Both the position numbers and the translations under genes were made by a program. Below, in pieces: positions 1 to 15,200 of a DNA stretch of 64,000 bases (position 1 is its first letter; every line of letters starts with the position of its first letter). Source of the DNA: Corticium candelabrum (lineage: Eukaryota; Porifera; Homoscleromorpha; Homosclerophorida; Plakinidae); contig NC_085103.1 in NCBI RefSeq assembly GCF_963422355.1, positions 2,443,731 to 2,507,730 of the forward strand. Reading direction: 5' to 3'. The notes under the pieces are model-generated. The model made no database searches, was not told the origin of the DNA, and saw only the letters and a program-made list of their open reading frames with translations.

Positions 1-2
1 TT

Positions 3-275
3 CTATTCGACACATCTGTCTCCAAAATGGTAAAAGGCACTTCATCTCCTACTAGCGCGCTAAGAATTCCTGCTCGTTCAGTTGCAATTGAAACTGAGGC
101 TGCAACGCACAGAGATACTATTGCTACTCCTCTGGGCACCAAGGCATTTATGTGTCCTGCAGAATGCACCGAGTATGTGAGAAGATACGCCGGAGAAACA
201 GAAGCTCGTGTGAATGCATCGTGTATTGCAATTACGGTGACCTTGAATGGAGAAATTCACCAATACGCAGAGAAG
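3..275 (+). other. N-terminal exon of the giant gene, domain not recognised
   Basis: The frame is open from base 3 to a GT donor at 276, 91 residues. It joins in phase 0 to the exon starting at 952 (acceptor AG at 950-951). The peptide has three cysteines (in MCPAEC and ASC) and one N-glycosylation site (NAS). In thrombospondins this position, before the coiled coil, is usually held by a laminin-G-like N-terminal domain, but I cannot recognise one here. The intron 276-951 shows no other feature. Confidence 0.55.
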
Positions 276-3200
276 GTACTTACTGAAATTGATATTTTGG
301 TACTGTCACAACAGTAGCATTATCTATAGGCCTCCTATAGCTATATTGTTGGGAAGGAAACCTGACATAATTTGGTTTTTGCTTTGTGCTAACTATCTGG
401 ATTACTTGTAAGAACATAGGCATGTAACTTTGTGCATCAAGTCCTATTTGTTGCAAATGTTACGACATTACATCAGTGAACGCCACTCGAGATCTATAGT
501 CTACGTATAGAATTTCTCTATTCCGTGCACCGTTCGACTACGCAGAAAGGCATAGAAAGACATTATTTGTTTGAATGGTAGAGCCAGAATTTTACGATAT
601 AGCTCAATTGTAATATTGACTTCTTAGAGTCTTGCAATCTATGGCGTTTCATTAAAATGTTGTTTAATTACGCTAACGTCATAATCATTCTTAGGAGATA
701 GCATTAGGACTTACTTTGATATTTTAGTGTATTTTACTGAAAGTTTGACAAAATCTGTAGAGCAAAAATTTTGTAAGCCATATAATTTGCCCTTTTTGTA
801 TAAGATGGTTAATTGTATCAGTTTTCAGAGTTACTGAATCTTATGTCAGAAACCTAATCAGTACGGTCTGTATATAGTGTAACATTATTGTTTTCCTATT
901 TAACCATGGCTAAGTCGGTCAGACAGCCGCATTAATGTGTTTCGTTTGTAGATTAATGAAAGACTTGATCAAATCAAGAGGGAGAAAGACTGGCGTATTG
1001 GTGCTTTGAATACATCAATTACATCATCAGAGACGAGTCTGCGCAAAGAAATTCAATATGTCCAAAACTATACTTTTAGAAAGTTAACATCTTATGAATC
1101 TCAACAGAAAGAACACATTTCAAAGTTAGAATATAATGAGCGAGCCTTCAGAGATAGCATTATGCATCAAGTAAGGCAGCTTTATGGTTGGTACAATCTT
1201 TCTGAAGCTAATAGCCAGGCTTTGGCCTCTTTGGCTAGTATGCTGCCTATAACTAAAAATGCAGTAAATGCTCTGCAGGAAAAACAAACGGCAATGAATG
1301 CCATTCTTCAACGTCATAATGAAACGGTTGAACATCTGAAAAGGAAGGTAAATTCCATCAAAGAGGATGAATTGACGAAAGTGATTGACACATTTCATTA
1401 CCAAGGTAGAGTAAATCAGCGCCATTTGGCTTTACTAAATAAGACTATTGAAAGTCTGAACAGCCAAATGACTGTACACCAAGGCAGGATTGAAGCTCTT
1501 TCACAGAATGTTATTGAACTCTTAGCAGCACAGAACGGCTCGGTTGAGAAACAGGAAGAACTTGTTGCTGTTATTGTAAGAAATATGACAGCAGAAACAA
1601 CGGTTTTGAAACGAGGTTTAGAGACTGTTAAATACGAACTTGCTATAGTGGATCAGAGGCTAAATGTCACTACTGAGCAACTTCTTTTGGCAGACAAACA
1701 GTTGAAGAATCACACTGATGCCAGGTCCTTGAATATAGAAACAGCGACAGAAGAACAGAATGAGCTTTACAAAACGATTTCGGCTATGCTGAACGAACAG
1801 AGAAAGAATTTTACTGAACATTTGGAAATGGTTCGAGCCACTAATGCCATTGAGCTATCTGCTATGAGAGCGAACGTGGCGAATATTAAAACTTATTTTA
1901 AAAATTGCTCTTGCGATTCAGTTTCTTCTGTCCAGAAAAGGGCATGCGACGATGAACCATGTTTTCCTGGAGTTGAATGCTTTGATCTACAAACTGCTGT
2001 TGACAAGAAGTATTATCGATGTAGCGCATGCCCTGTAGGGATGTTTGGTACTGGTGAAACGTGCGATGTTTACCATGTTGGAGCAAAATGTAGGAGTGTT
2101 TCAGGTCTCCACTTCGTCACTTTTGATTCTCTTGCTCATGATTTTTACGGAAAATGTGAATACACTCTGGCCAAAGACTGCATAGATAATGATTTCAAAA
2201 TTAACGTTGAAATCGAAGACTTTACAGACATTAATTTCGCTTGGCCAAAAGCAGTAGCAATTGGTGTACCGAAAAACAATTTTGTAATCAGATTGTGGGG
2301 CAATGGCTCCATATCAGTCAACAACGTGGAAGTTCATTCTCTTCCATATGTGATAAAAAGAGACAACAGCATTATTAGTCGTTCACACAGCGTGATAACC
2401 GTAAGATTGGGGTTATCTGGAGTAATTTTGCGTTGGACACCAATGCGGTTGGTAGAATTGTCCGTACCACCAGCATATAGCAATCGTACATGTGGCTTGT
2501 GTGGTCAATACAATGGAAAGGCTGAAGATGATCTTGAAGCAGCCGATGGCCATGTTTATTCTCCAAGCACGATTGCAGTGCCTTCCTGGTCGGGAAGGTC
2601 AAGGCTCGCTTATCTGTTGTTTGGAAGGAGCTGGTCTGTAGAAGGATGTGAGAGACTTCTTATTCCAAACCTAGAAGTCTGTGTAGACGGTGATGCACCT
2701 CCTCTAGCTCCTTGTTCGGTTGCCAACACAGAGTATGCTACCGCTCAGGCTTACTGCTCAGTGATCATGGATAGAAGAGGACCATATGCAAGCTGCCACA
2801 GTCATAGAAATCCTGCTTCGGCATACAGATCTTGTCTTCATGATGTTTGTGCTTGCAGGGGTGAAACTGCATGTGCTTGTGATGTCCTTCTTTCCTACGA
2901 AACTCAGTGTCGCGATAAAGGAATCCAAAACATTGAGACAGTGATTGATAAGTGCGGTGTTTGCTTTGGTGATGGAACGAGTTGTCTCACTGATGGTGCT
3001 ACATGTCAAGTCTTTGGAGACTCTCATTACAGAACGTTTGATAACTCTGGGCATCATTTTCAAGGTGCCTGTGAGTATGTATTGGTAAAGGACTGCCTGT
3101 GGAATGACTTTGAGATTCACATTCAGAACGAGCATCGAAGTATAGACACTGCTAGTATCTGGAAGAAAGCGGTTGCAATCAGAATTCCTGAAGTTGGTGT

Positions 3201-6200
3201 CATTCACTTGTCTGATGATCACATGCCTACTGTGAACAGTACCGTTATTGAGACTTATCCATACGTGGTCCGAAAAGACGGCACTGTCATTTCTCAAACG
3301 TTTGGCAAGATTGAAGTGTATTTAGCAAGTTCTGGTGTTGTTGTCAAGTTTGATGCTAATCACTTCGTTGAGGTAACCGTTCCAAATCGATATCAAGGCC
3401 GTTTATGCGGGCTTTGTGGTGACTTTGATAGACGTTGGACGAATGACTTTGTCACCGATTATCAAAGCAGACGGTTTGTCAATACTAGCGATCGTTACTA
3501 CTCTTCGTCGAATCAGTCACTGCAGGCGTATCTCGAGTTTGGTAAATCGTGGGCAGTGAGAGAGGGTTGTGGTAGACTGCTCTTGAATGACAAGAAGACG
3601 TGCCTTGAGCCTCACCAATCACCTGCTCCACCGTGTGTTTTCCAATCTCGTCTGCAGACTAAAGGAATGGAATACTGCGACGCGATCACAAATGGTAACG
3701 GTCCGTATTCCAAATGCCACGATGCCGTTGATTCGTCCCTTTACTATCAATCATGTTTGCACGATGCTTGTGCATGTGACGATGTCTACCGCATTCCAGA
3801 ATGTGTCTGTGGCGTCATCAAGGCGTATGAAACTGCTTGTCGAAATCACCGCATTTTAAACATTGGAACGGTCATAGATAAGTGTGGGAAATGCTTCACT
3901 GATGGAAATGCTTGCAGTCGTCAGGGAGCAATTTGTCAGGCTTTTAGTGGTCTCCATTATGTGACATTTGATGGATCTGGTCATCATTTTCAAGGAAAGT
4001 GTGAGTACGTTTTAGTCAAGGACTGTTTAGACGACGAATTCCAAGTGAACGTTAAAAACGAACACAGTGTAAAGACTGGTGTTACGCTGACACGATCTGT
4101 TGCCATCAAGATCTCCGGAGTGGCAGTTATCAGGTTATCTTCTGGAAATACTAATACTACAACAGTAAACAACATCCCATTAGTTGTTTATCCATACACG
4201 ATACCAGGTGATGGCTCGATCATAGAGAGGTTTCATGGCAGAGTCCAAGTTATGTTAGCTTCATCTGGAATAACAATAGCATGGGACGGGGTACATCTAG
4301 TAGAAGTACACGTTCCACTCACATATCGGGATCGTACGTGTGGTCTATGTGGTGTCTATGATGGAGTCTACTCAAACGATCTCGAGCTAAGGAATGGTAC
4401 AGGAATTTCTGCTAGTGATACGTTTTATTCGAAATCTCAGACTTCTACGGAAACATACCATACGTTCGGGAAAAGCTGGACTGTTACAGACGATGAAAGC
4501 TTACTTACAGACGATACACATGAAACGTGCGTAGACGAAACGCCAAGTCCAGATCCTTGCATCCTTTACCCTCAGCGTGAGTCGTCTGCAGAGACGTACT
4601 GTCGTTTCATCAATGACTCTCAAGGTCCTTATGCTAATTGCCACGCTGTTGTGAATCCCGGCATCCATTATCATGCTTGCATCTATGATCACTGTTTATG
4701 TGGAGGGAATAGAAACTGTACTTGCCAGGCAGTTGAAGCATATGAAAATTTATGTCGCCTTCGTGGTGCTGGTCGTGTTGGTTCAGTGGTTGATAAATGT
4801 GGTGTTTGTTTTGGAGACGGCAACAGTTGTCAAGGAGGCACTGACACTTGCATAGCCTTTGGTGATCCACATTACAGGACATTTGACGGAAGTTCACATG
4901 ATTTTCAAGGACACTGTGAGTATGTTCTTGTCAGAGAGAAGAACAGTGCCTTTACCATTACGGCTAGAAATATTGGCCAATCAGTAACTTACACTCGAGC
5001 TATCGGAATTAAAATCAGAAATATTGGCAACTTTAGACTTGAGAGTGGACCTTCGGTTTCGCTCAATGGAATAAAAATAACTATATTTCCTTACTACGTT
5101 GTGAGAGATGGAACTACAGTTTGGCTTACAGTGGGTGGTGTGAGGGTTTATCTAGGCAATTCAGGATTACAGATTGTGTGGAATGGCGTAGATACTGTTC
5201 AGATAATCAGCCCAGTTTCACTTCTAGGCAAACTGAGTGGCTTGTGTGGAGAATATGATGGAAACACTACTAATGACTTCACAGGTCCTGATGGCACTGT
5301 CTACAGCTCATACCACAAATTTGGACTAAGCTGGAGTGTTTTCAACACAGACCGTATAATTATTGATCCAACATCTCATTGTTCAGACCCTGTGCAACCA
5401 CCTTTACATCCGTGTGATGTAAATCCTCAAGGGAAGGCAAAGGCAGAGCATTATTGCAACTACATAAAAAATCCAACTGGACCATATGGTCCTTGCCATG
5501 CTTCTGTTCAGCCCGATCCTCAGTATGAGTCTTGTGTATATGACGTGTGCCATTGTGGCGGTGATGAAGAATGTGCCTGCGATGTGGTGAAGGCCTATGA
5601 AACAGTGTGTCGTGATGCTGGAATCCAGGGCTTAGGTTCGGTGATAGATGAATGTGGAGTATGCTTTGGTTCTGGGCCTCCATGTCAACCAGACACCAGT
5701 GGTTTCAATACAGGTGCCACATGTTCTGTTTCAGGAGCCTATCATTACCGCACTTTTGATGGTGCCTGGCATCATTTTCAAGGTTTATGTGAATATGATT
5801 TGGCTACGGACTGCGTTTCACAAGACTTTGTCATTCACGAGCGCAATGGAAAGTGTGGATCTATGGGTTGCACAAGATCCATTGGTATCCGACTCATGAC
5901 GGGCGATGTGATCAAGCTTCTGCAAGAACGGGTAGTAAATGTCAATGGAATGGTGGTGAATTTGCCTTTTGACGTAGGTCACAGTGCAAGAATCCTCCAA
6001 AAAGGAACATATGTTTTCGTAACTCTAGCTGCTCGCAATGGTTCGACCATCACTGTTCGATTTGATGGTAAACACAACGTTGACGTCGCTCTTCCTTCTA
6101 CGTACTATGGTCGCGTATGTGGACTGTGTGGGACTTTTACTGGTACTCTTCGCGATGATTTAGAGCTGCCTAACGGAAGTATTACTACGGATACGCACAC

Positions 6201-9200
6201 TTTTGGTTTAAATTGGGCAGTAGAACCACAAGAGCGACTGCTGCTTTCAACCGCAGATACTTCCTGTAAGGAGCTAGTAGTGGCACCACCACATGCATGC
6301 GATGGAAAACCAGCTGTTCGTGCTAAAGCTGAGGCATATTGTGCCTTGATATCTGACAAGCAGGGTCCTTACGCTGATTGCCACAAAGTGCAAGATCCAG
6401 CGGAATACTACGGATCATGTGTTAATGATGTTTGTGAGTGTGATGCTGACTTGGATTGTGCCTGCGATCTCGTCAAAGCATATGAGCATGCATGCTACAG
6501 ACAAGGTATTTCTAATCGCATTGGTTCGGTTGTGGACGAATGCGGTAAATGCTTCGGCAATGCCGTTGATTGCAGTTTGCCCTACTCATCAGCTCACAGT
6601 TTCGGAAGTTCTCACTACATGACATTTGATGGGTTGGGTCATCATTTCCAAGGAGAATCCGAGTACTTGTTATGCAAAGATTGTAAAAAATCTGAATTCG
6701 CCATCCATGTGAAGAATGAGCACCGAGGCGACGCCGAAGCATCTTGGACTAAGACATTGGGCATTCGCGTTACAAATGGCCCGGTTATTAAGCTTCTGAA
6801 AGGACCAAGGGTATTTGTGAATGACAAGGAAATGAGAAAATTTCCGTACTTATCTCCGTCTGGAAATGTTGTTATCCGAAGGATGGGTAGGACTATCAAA
6901 GTTTACTTGCTTAGTATAGAAGTGGTTATCAGTTTCCATGACAAACATTTTTGTGAAGTGGCCGTTTCTCAGCGATATCGTAATCGTGTGTGTGGTCTTT
7001 TTGGTAATTTTAATAGCAACCCTGATGATGACCTGACCGGTGCAGATGGCTTGGTTTGGAGAGTGAGTGACAGCAAACTCTATAATTCGTCAAGTAGTCT
7101 ACCTTCATACGACGAGTTTGGTCGGAGCTGGGCTGTCCCTTTGGTCGCTCGCCTTCTTCTTTCCTCAGACAGCAACTTTACAGAGATTCGAGAACCAAAA
7201 ATAAACTTTTGTGATACAAATTTAGACATTTATCTGAAAGCGGGGCGATATTGCCAATTTATTACCAGTGAGCATGGTCCATACGCCAAGTGCCATACGG
7301 TCTTAGATCCCTCTTTCTACTACCAGAGTTGCTTATATGACACTTGCTCTTGCAACGGAAGCGTTGAATGCGCTTGTGCTGTTGCAGAAGCATATGAATC
7401 TGCTTGCCGACGATTGGGAATAAACGGACTAGGTACTGTACTGGATGAGTGCGGTGTCTGTTTTGGAGACGGAACGACGTGCCCGAACTATTTCGCAGCG
7501 ACATGTCAAGTACATGGACACTCTCATTATATTACTTTCGATCGCTCTGGTCACCATTTCCAAGGCAAATGTGAATACATATTAGCCAAAGACTGTGTTG
7601 ACAATGAATGGCAAGTAAACGTCAGAAACAAGCTTTGCAAAAGTCAGTACACTTGCGTCGAATCTGTGGCAATTCGTGCAGTTGGAGCTAGTGTTATCAA
7701 GCTCTATCGCGGTTTAGAAGTTACTGTAAACGGCTTAGACGTAACATCATTTCCTTACTTTCTTCCTGGAGACGGTTCAATCATCAGAAAACGATTTGAA
7801 AATTTGGAAGTTGTTCTTGCCAGCTCAAGGGTTCGCGTTACGTGGGATGGCTTATCAAGAGTCGCGGTGTCTGTACCTTTAGATACCAAAAACAAAACTT
7901 GTGGACTTTGTAGTTCTTTTAATGGCAACTGGCAGGATGACTTGAAAACAAGAAATGGCACTCAGATGATGGCTAGCAACCGATATGCATCGAGTTCTAA
8001 ACAGTCTCGACGTGCTTATCACCAATTTGGTCGAAGTTGGGCTGTAGATAGCAGTGAGAGGCTACTTCTTCATTCAATCGATTTATGTGTTGATGCTCTA
8101 CTTCCTCCGTCTTCTCCATGTGATTCATTGGCTGGCGCCAATCGGAGATCACAAATTGTTCAGTATTGTTCTGTTATCACTGATCGTCGAGGTCCTCACG
8201 CCAAATGCCATGATACGATCAATCCCTCTGAACATTACGAATCATGTCTGTTAGACGCGTGTACGTGTGATGCCACGTCTCCACTGACTTGCGCTTGTAG
8301 TTCTATTCGTGCATATGAAAGTTTGTGTCATCAGTCAGGTGTGCGAGGTTTAGGCACCGTGGTGGATCAATGTGGTGTATGTTTTGGTGATGGATCTACG
8401 TGCCTGAATGTCGGAGCAACTTGCTATGCATATGGCGATTCTCACTACAGAACATTTGATAATGTCATTTACCATTTTCAAGGCCGTTGTGAATACACAT
8501 TGTCTCGGGATTGCGTGGCAGGTAATTGGCAGGTGCAACTAAAGAACGAGAATAGAAGCGAGAATGCTGTCCATTGGACAAAATTTGTTGCCATTCGCTT
8601 AGCACACGTGGGTGTTATAAGGCTACTTGGCAATCGACTTGTGGAAGTGAACAGTAAGTCAGTGAGCCACTTTCCATATACTGTTTCAAGCGGTGGTGTG
8701 TTTATCCGTCAAGAATTGAATCTAGTTAAAGTATATTTATCTGAATCAGGCGTATCTGTCTCTTGGGATGGATCACATCACGTTTTTGTCACAGTTCCAA
8801 CGTCTGCTCGAGGAAAGGTTTGTGGTTTATGTGGTCAATACAACATGAATCATACGGATGATCTACAAACCAGAAACGGCACTGCATATTTTCTGAGCTC
8901 TGTTTGGGGGTCAACTTCAGTTTTATCTCGATCTTTAAGCCACAAGTTTGGTGTTAGTTGGACAGTATCAGATCAAGATCGACTTCTCTTACCTTCTGGT
9001 CATTCTTGCGTTGACAAGGTTTTACCTTCTCCACATCCGTGCGACGACAACGCTCGGGTAAAAGCCCAAGCTGAACAATATTGTCTCGTCCTTATTCAGG
9101 CAGACGGACCGTACGCTGCTTGCTACAACGTCATCAATCCGGAAAGCGATTACAAATCTTGCTTGTATGATACTTGTGCATGTGGTGGAGATACCCGCTG

Positions 9201-12200
9201 CGCTTGCGACTCTGTTCGAGCTTATGAAACGGTCTGCGGACATCACGGAGTAAAGCGTCTAGGCTCAGTCTTAGATGAGTGTGGTGTTTGTTTTGGAGAC
9301 GGATCGACTTGTATGCCGGTTGGAGCTGCTTGCCAAGCAGCAGGTGATCCCCACTACAGAACATTTGACGGAACGACTTATGACTTTCAAGGTAAATGTG
9401 AATACGTATTGTCTAAGGATGTGGAAGGGGATTTCGAAATACACGTTGAAAACGATCCATGCGGACTTGCGACATGCACTAAGGCGGTTTATGTAAACGT
9501 TCCAGGAGGCGCTTCTATTATTCTGCAACGCGGTCCAGCCGTCCAAGTCAACGGCCAGACTGCAAGGGTACTTCCATTTACAGATCCTTCGCGTTCTTGT
9601 CGCATCTTCCGAAAGAATGGAGAAATTCACGTTCGTCTATTTGGTTCAAATGTTTTGATCACATGGGATGGTAGCAGTGTCGTCAGAGTTACAGTATCAG
9701 ATAACTACAAGAGTCGAACTCGGGGTTTGTGTGGTGCATACAACGCCAGTAGCGCAAATGATTTGTTGAAACTTGATGGAACTATAGAGAATGCCGATGC
9801 CGCAGGAGGACAGCGTTTTGGTGTTAGTTGGGCAGTTGAAGGCAAGCATCGGCGACTGCTGCCTGTAGATGTACGATGCACTGATGCCGTTACTCCTCCA
9901 GCTCATCCGTGTAAAGTCAATCCGAGTGTGGAAGCTAAAGCTAAAATATTTTGCAATTTTATCATAAACACTAAAGGTCCTTATGTCAACTGCCACAACG
10001 TTATCGATCCACTGCACTACTACAACTTCTGTGTCTACGACATTTGCGCTAATGATGGTGACACCGTAATTGCGTGTCAGTCCGTACGAGCATACGAAGA
10101 CATTTGCCGCACGCAAGGCCACGTCGTGCAGATAGGCACCATCTTTGACGAGTGTGGAGTGTGCTTTGGCGATGCTTCTACCTGCGCTGACGCTGGAGCG
10201 ACTTGTCAGGCGTCAGGTGACCCTCACTATGTGACATTTGATGGTGCGGGCCATCACTTTCAGGTAATAAGAGATCTCGGGTAGGGCACAAATAGGTATT
10301 AATATGACACACAGCGTTTAGTAATTATATGTGTCATTCAGTGCAGACTTTGCTATTAGTGTTGCACTATGATACAATAATAATATTTTTGAAACACTTT
10401 GCAAATTTTATGGTGCCTAAATTTACAATACTAACACTCGTTTTCTGATTATTATCTTTTCAGGGTCAGTGTGAATATGTCTTAGCACGAGACTGCACGA
10501 CCTCAGATCAGTTTCAAGTAAACGTCAGAAATGTGGGCAATACGGTAACGGTAACAAGAGCTGTAGCAATTCGAATTGCTAACGTAGGCGTCATTGTCAT
10601 GAAGCAAGGCTTACCGACGACGGTGAACGGTTTGATTGTTTCTCAATTTCCTTACAATTTGCCTGCTGATGGATCTCGTATTACAAAAGTAGGAACGACT
10701 ACGCGTGTTTTCTTGGCAAATTCTGGCGTTGTTGTGCAATGGGATGGCTCCCACTTTGTTCAAATCAAAGTTCCTCCTCAGTATTCCAACCTGACTTGCG
10801 GTCTTTGCGGACGGTATAATGGCGACCCAAGCGATGACTTGGAGGGAAAAGATGGTACGATATATTACCCAAGTCATCCTACATATTCTTCGTCTCAGAC
10901 ATCGAGACGTGCTTACCATTCATTCGGTGTCAGTTGGGAAGTGACTGGCAGTGACCGAATGATACTTGATTCTTCTGACCTATGTCAAGATTTTGCTGTT
11001 GAGCCTTTGCATCCATGCCACGGGAAAACAGAAATACAAGCTGCAGCTGAAAAATACTGCAGTTGGATCAAAGATCCCAAGGGTCCCTACTCTGATTGCC
11101 ATCCAAGGCGAGATCCAGAAGAAACGTTCAGGTCGTGTGTGTTTGATATTTGCGGTAACAACGGAGATACGAGTGTTGCTTGTGACGTTGCCAAGGGCTA
11201 TGAGACTTTTTGCCGGAGAACAGGAATTACCACTATTGGATCGGTTGTAGATTCATGTGGAATGTGCTTTGGAGACGGTACTGCATGTAAAGATCGACCG
11301 ACATGCCAGGCATCGGGTGACCCTCATTACACTACATTTGACAATGTCGGTCATCACTTTCAAGGCATCTGCGAATATGTTCTTGTTCAAGACTGCCGTG
11401 ACCAAGACTTTGCGGTTCATGTCCAAAACAATCAAAGAGGCAGAAACCACGTCAGCTGGACGAAGGCAGTAGCAGTTACTATAAGAGATTCTGGGGTTAT
11501 TCGCCTTCTTCCAAACAGGAAAGTTACGATCAACTCAAGAGTCATCAATTCATTTCCGTATCGCTTACAAGGTGACGGAACAGTTGTAAGCCAAACAAAT
11601 CTAGCAGTCGAAGTGTCTGTAGCATCGATCGGCGTTACTATATCATTCGATGGTGTTCATTTGGTTGAAGTAACGGTTCCCGAAGAGTACAAGAGCAGAA
11701 CGTGTGGACTGTGTGGAATTTTTGATGGAAATTCAACGAATGACCTTTCTCGAAAGGATGGTACAGTTCTGCTGCCAAGTCACCCAACTTATTCAAGTTC
11801 AACTGCTTCTAGAACTGCTTATCACAGCTTTGGCATCAGCTGGGCTGTACAAGGAACTGATCGTCTGCTACTAGACCCTACTGATAAGTGCCGGGACTCA
11901 ATTACTCCACCTCCACCTCCTTGCAACGGCAAGCCGCAAGTAGAGGCGGATGCAAAACGATACTGCCAAATTATTGCTGATTCTCAGGGACCATACGGAG
12001 CGTGTCATGCAAGCGTTGATTTTATGTTGATGATAGAATCTTGTGTTTTTGATTTGTGTGCGTGTGATGGAGATGAAAGCTGCGGTTGTGACGCTGTCCA
12101 AGCATATGAAGCAGCCTGTCGGCGTTTGGGGATATCTGGCGTAGGAACAATCCTAGATGAATGTGGAGTCTGTTTTGGAGATGGAAGCTCTTGTGCTAAG

Positions 12201-15200
12201 CCACCAGCTTCATGTCAAGCGTTAGGAGACCCTCATTATTCAACTTTTGACAAGGCAGGTCACCATTTTCAAGGTCAGTGTGAATATATTCTAGCAAAGG
12301 ACTGCTCCAATAATGACTTTAGCGTGCACGTAAGAAATGAGCATAGACATGGCAATAGCCGCGTCACGTACACAAGATCAGTAGCTATCAAGATTCCAGG
12401 TGTTGCTCTCATCAAATTGCTCCCCTTTAAGAAGACAATCGTAAACAGTTTTGAGGTGACTAAATACCCTCATGTTATTGGTGCAGATGGTTCTCTTGTC
12501 AAATTGCAGGGACGACAGATCAGGGTGATGTTAGCAAGCTCTGGGGTTGAGGTGATTTGGAATGGCGACGACTTTGTAAAGGTTGTAGTTCCAGAAAAGT
12601 ACAGAGATCGCGTTTGTGGCCTTTGTGGAACGTTTGACGGTAACGCTGATAATGACTTGCAGCTGCGCAATGGGACAGTATTGCATGCCAGTCATTTGAC
12701 ATTTTCGAATTCTGGCTACTCGATGAGAGTATATCATGACTTTGGGCGAGATTGGTCTGTTCATCCTGCTGACAGGCTACTTGTAGATCGCAATGCAAGT
12801 TGCGCTGATTTTTCTATTCCGCCATTGTATCCCTGTGATACTATGACTGGCGATCGAGCAGCAGCTGAGCAAAAATGTGCAGCCATTTTAAGTCAACAAG
12901 GACCCTATGCCGCATGCCATGCCACCGTTGATCCTTATCTGTACTACCAGTCTTGCTTGTATGACACGTGTGCTTGTGATGGTATATTGAACTGTGCCTG
13001 TGGAGCAGTTTATGCCTACGAGGACGCCTGTCGTGAAGAGGGTGTAAGAGACATGGGATCCGTCATTGACGAGTGTGGTGTTTGCTTTGGTGATGGAAGT
13101 ACGTGCCTTCCTGTAGGTTCTACCTGCCAAGCATCGGGCGATCCTCATTATGCAACTCTTGATGGTGCTGGTCATCACTTTCAGGGTCAGTGTGAGTATG
13201 TGTTGGTCCAAGATTGCGCCAACAACGATTTTTCTGTTCATGTAAGAAACGAACATCGTGGTTCACAGACAGTAACTTGGACCAACTCCGTGGCAATTCG
13301 TATAGCAGGAGGAGCTATTATCAAGCTGGTTAAAAACTCTGTGGTTTATGTCAATGGCCGTGAGATAAAATCGTTTCCCAAATCTCTTTCTCCCGACGGC
13401 ACTGTTCTTCGGAAGGTTGGGCGTTTAGTGAAAGTGCAACTAGGGAATTCAAACGTACTGGTGACGTGGGATGGAGACTCGATTGTTGAGGTAACTGTTC
13501 CTCTCGCTTATAGAACCAAGACATGCGGTTTGTGTGGACAGTATGATGGCATGTGGCAAAATGACTTAGAGCTAGCGAACGGATCGGTTGTTCATGCAAG
13601 CCACAGATATGCTTCTTCATCAACCGCTTCAGTACGTGCGTATCACTTGTTTGGTGTAAGCTGGGCGGTAAACAAAACCAACAGACTGCTTCTTTCTCCC
13701 ACTGACACGTGCAATGACTCGCATACTCCTGTTCCTCATCCATGTGAATTACAGTCAACGTCAGTCAAATCATCTGCGCAAAATTTCTGCAGTGTGATTA
13801 AGGACGGTCAAGGGCCATACAGTGCTTGTCATGAATTTGTTGATCCAATTCTAGCATATGAATCGTGCGTTTTTGACACTTGCGGTTGCGATGGTGACAC
13901 AGCATGTGCCTGTCGGTCTGTTCTAGCCTATGAATTGAGCTGCAAAGATGTTCAAGTCAGTGGTTTGGGAACGGTCGTAGACGAGTGTGGCGTCTGCTTT
14001 GGTGACGGATCAAGATGCGTCTCCTTTGGAGCTACGGCACAGGCTTCAGGAGATCCACACTACTTGACGTGTGACAAATCAGGCCATCATTTTATGGGCA
14101 AATGCGAATACGTGTTTATGAAAGACTTGGTGGACGGTGACTTTCAAGTGCACGTGCGAAATGAAGATCGAGGCAATCCGTCGGTATCATGGACACGCGA
14201 TGTAGCCATCAAGTCTCGCGGTGGTGCTGTCATTCATATTCTTAAAGGAGGAATTGTTAGAGTAAACGGTATCACAGTTGTCTCGTTTCCACATTACGTA
14301 GCTGTTGACGGTTCATGGATTCGACGAGTTGGGAGTTTAATCCGGGTATTTATGGCAAATTCTGGCGTGACTGTGGCTTTTGATGGCAATCATTTTATGG
14401 AAGTGAATGTTCCTGATAAATATATGGGCAGAGTAGGGGGTTTGTCTGGAGACTACAACGGCAACTTTTCTGATGATTTGCAAGGTAGTGACGGTACAGT
14501 TTATCATCCATCTAATCGGTACTATTCGACTTCTCTTCAAACAAGTCAAGCTTACAACTGGTTTGGCATCAGTTGGGCAGTGAACAGCACTGACCGTTTG
14601 ATTCTGAGTCCTACAGATATTTGCGTCGACTCTGTTGTGCCTCCTCCGCACCCATGCGACGGGAAAGACGCTTTGAGGAGTAAAGCTGAAAACTACTGTC
14701 GATTTATAACTATTAGTCATGGCGCATACGGGTCTTGTCATAGCGTTATTGTTCCAGACATGTATTTCGAATCTTGTGTATTTGACAGTTGTGCTTGTCA
14801 AGAGACATTTGAGACGTGTGCTTGTGCGTCCGTTCGTGCATATGAGGCTGCTTGTGTAAGAGATGGTGTTACGGATTTGGGTTCGGTGATAGACGAATGC
14901 GGACAATGCTTTGGCGACGGAACGTCTTGTGAAGCCGACAGGGCCACATGCCAGGTATCTGGAGATACACATTACACAACGTTTGACAACTCCGGCCATC
15001 ACTTCCGAGGTGGATGCGAATATGTCCTGGCGAAAGATTGTAGCAACAACAGCAAGTGGACCGTTCACGTTCGTAACCAGTACACAGACAATGAAACGTT
15101 CACTCTTGTTCGATCAGTGGCTATACGTATTAGTGGCGTAGGAGTGATAAGAATGCAAGGTCAAACAGTCGACGTTAATAGAATTCTCCCCACACGATTT

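Noticed and set aside
2758-3297. Minus-strand open frame of 179 codons inside the vWFD array
   Set aside because: It is the shadow of the conserved module sequence; similar antisense frames recur at the same place in other modules and none has a recognisable domain.
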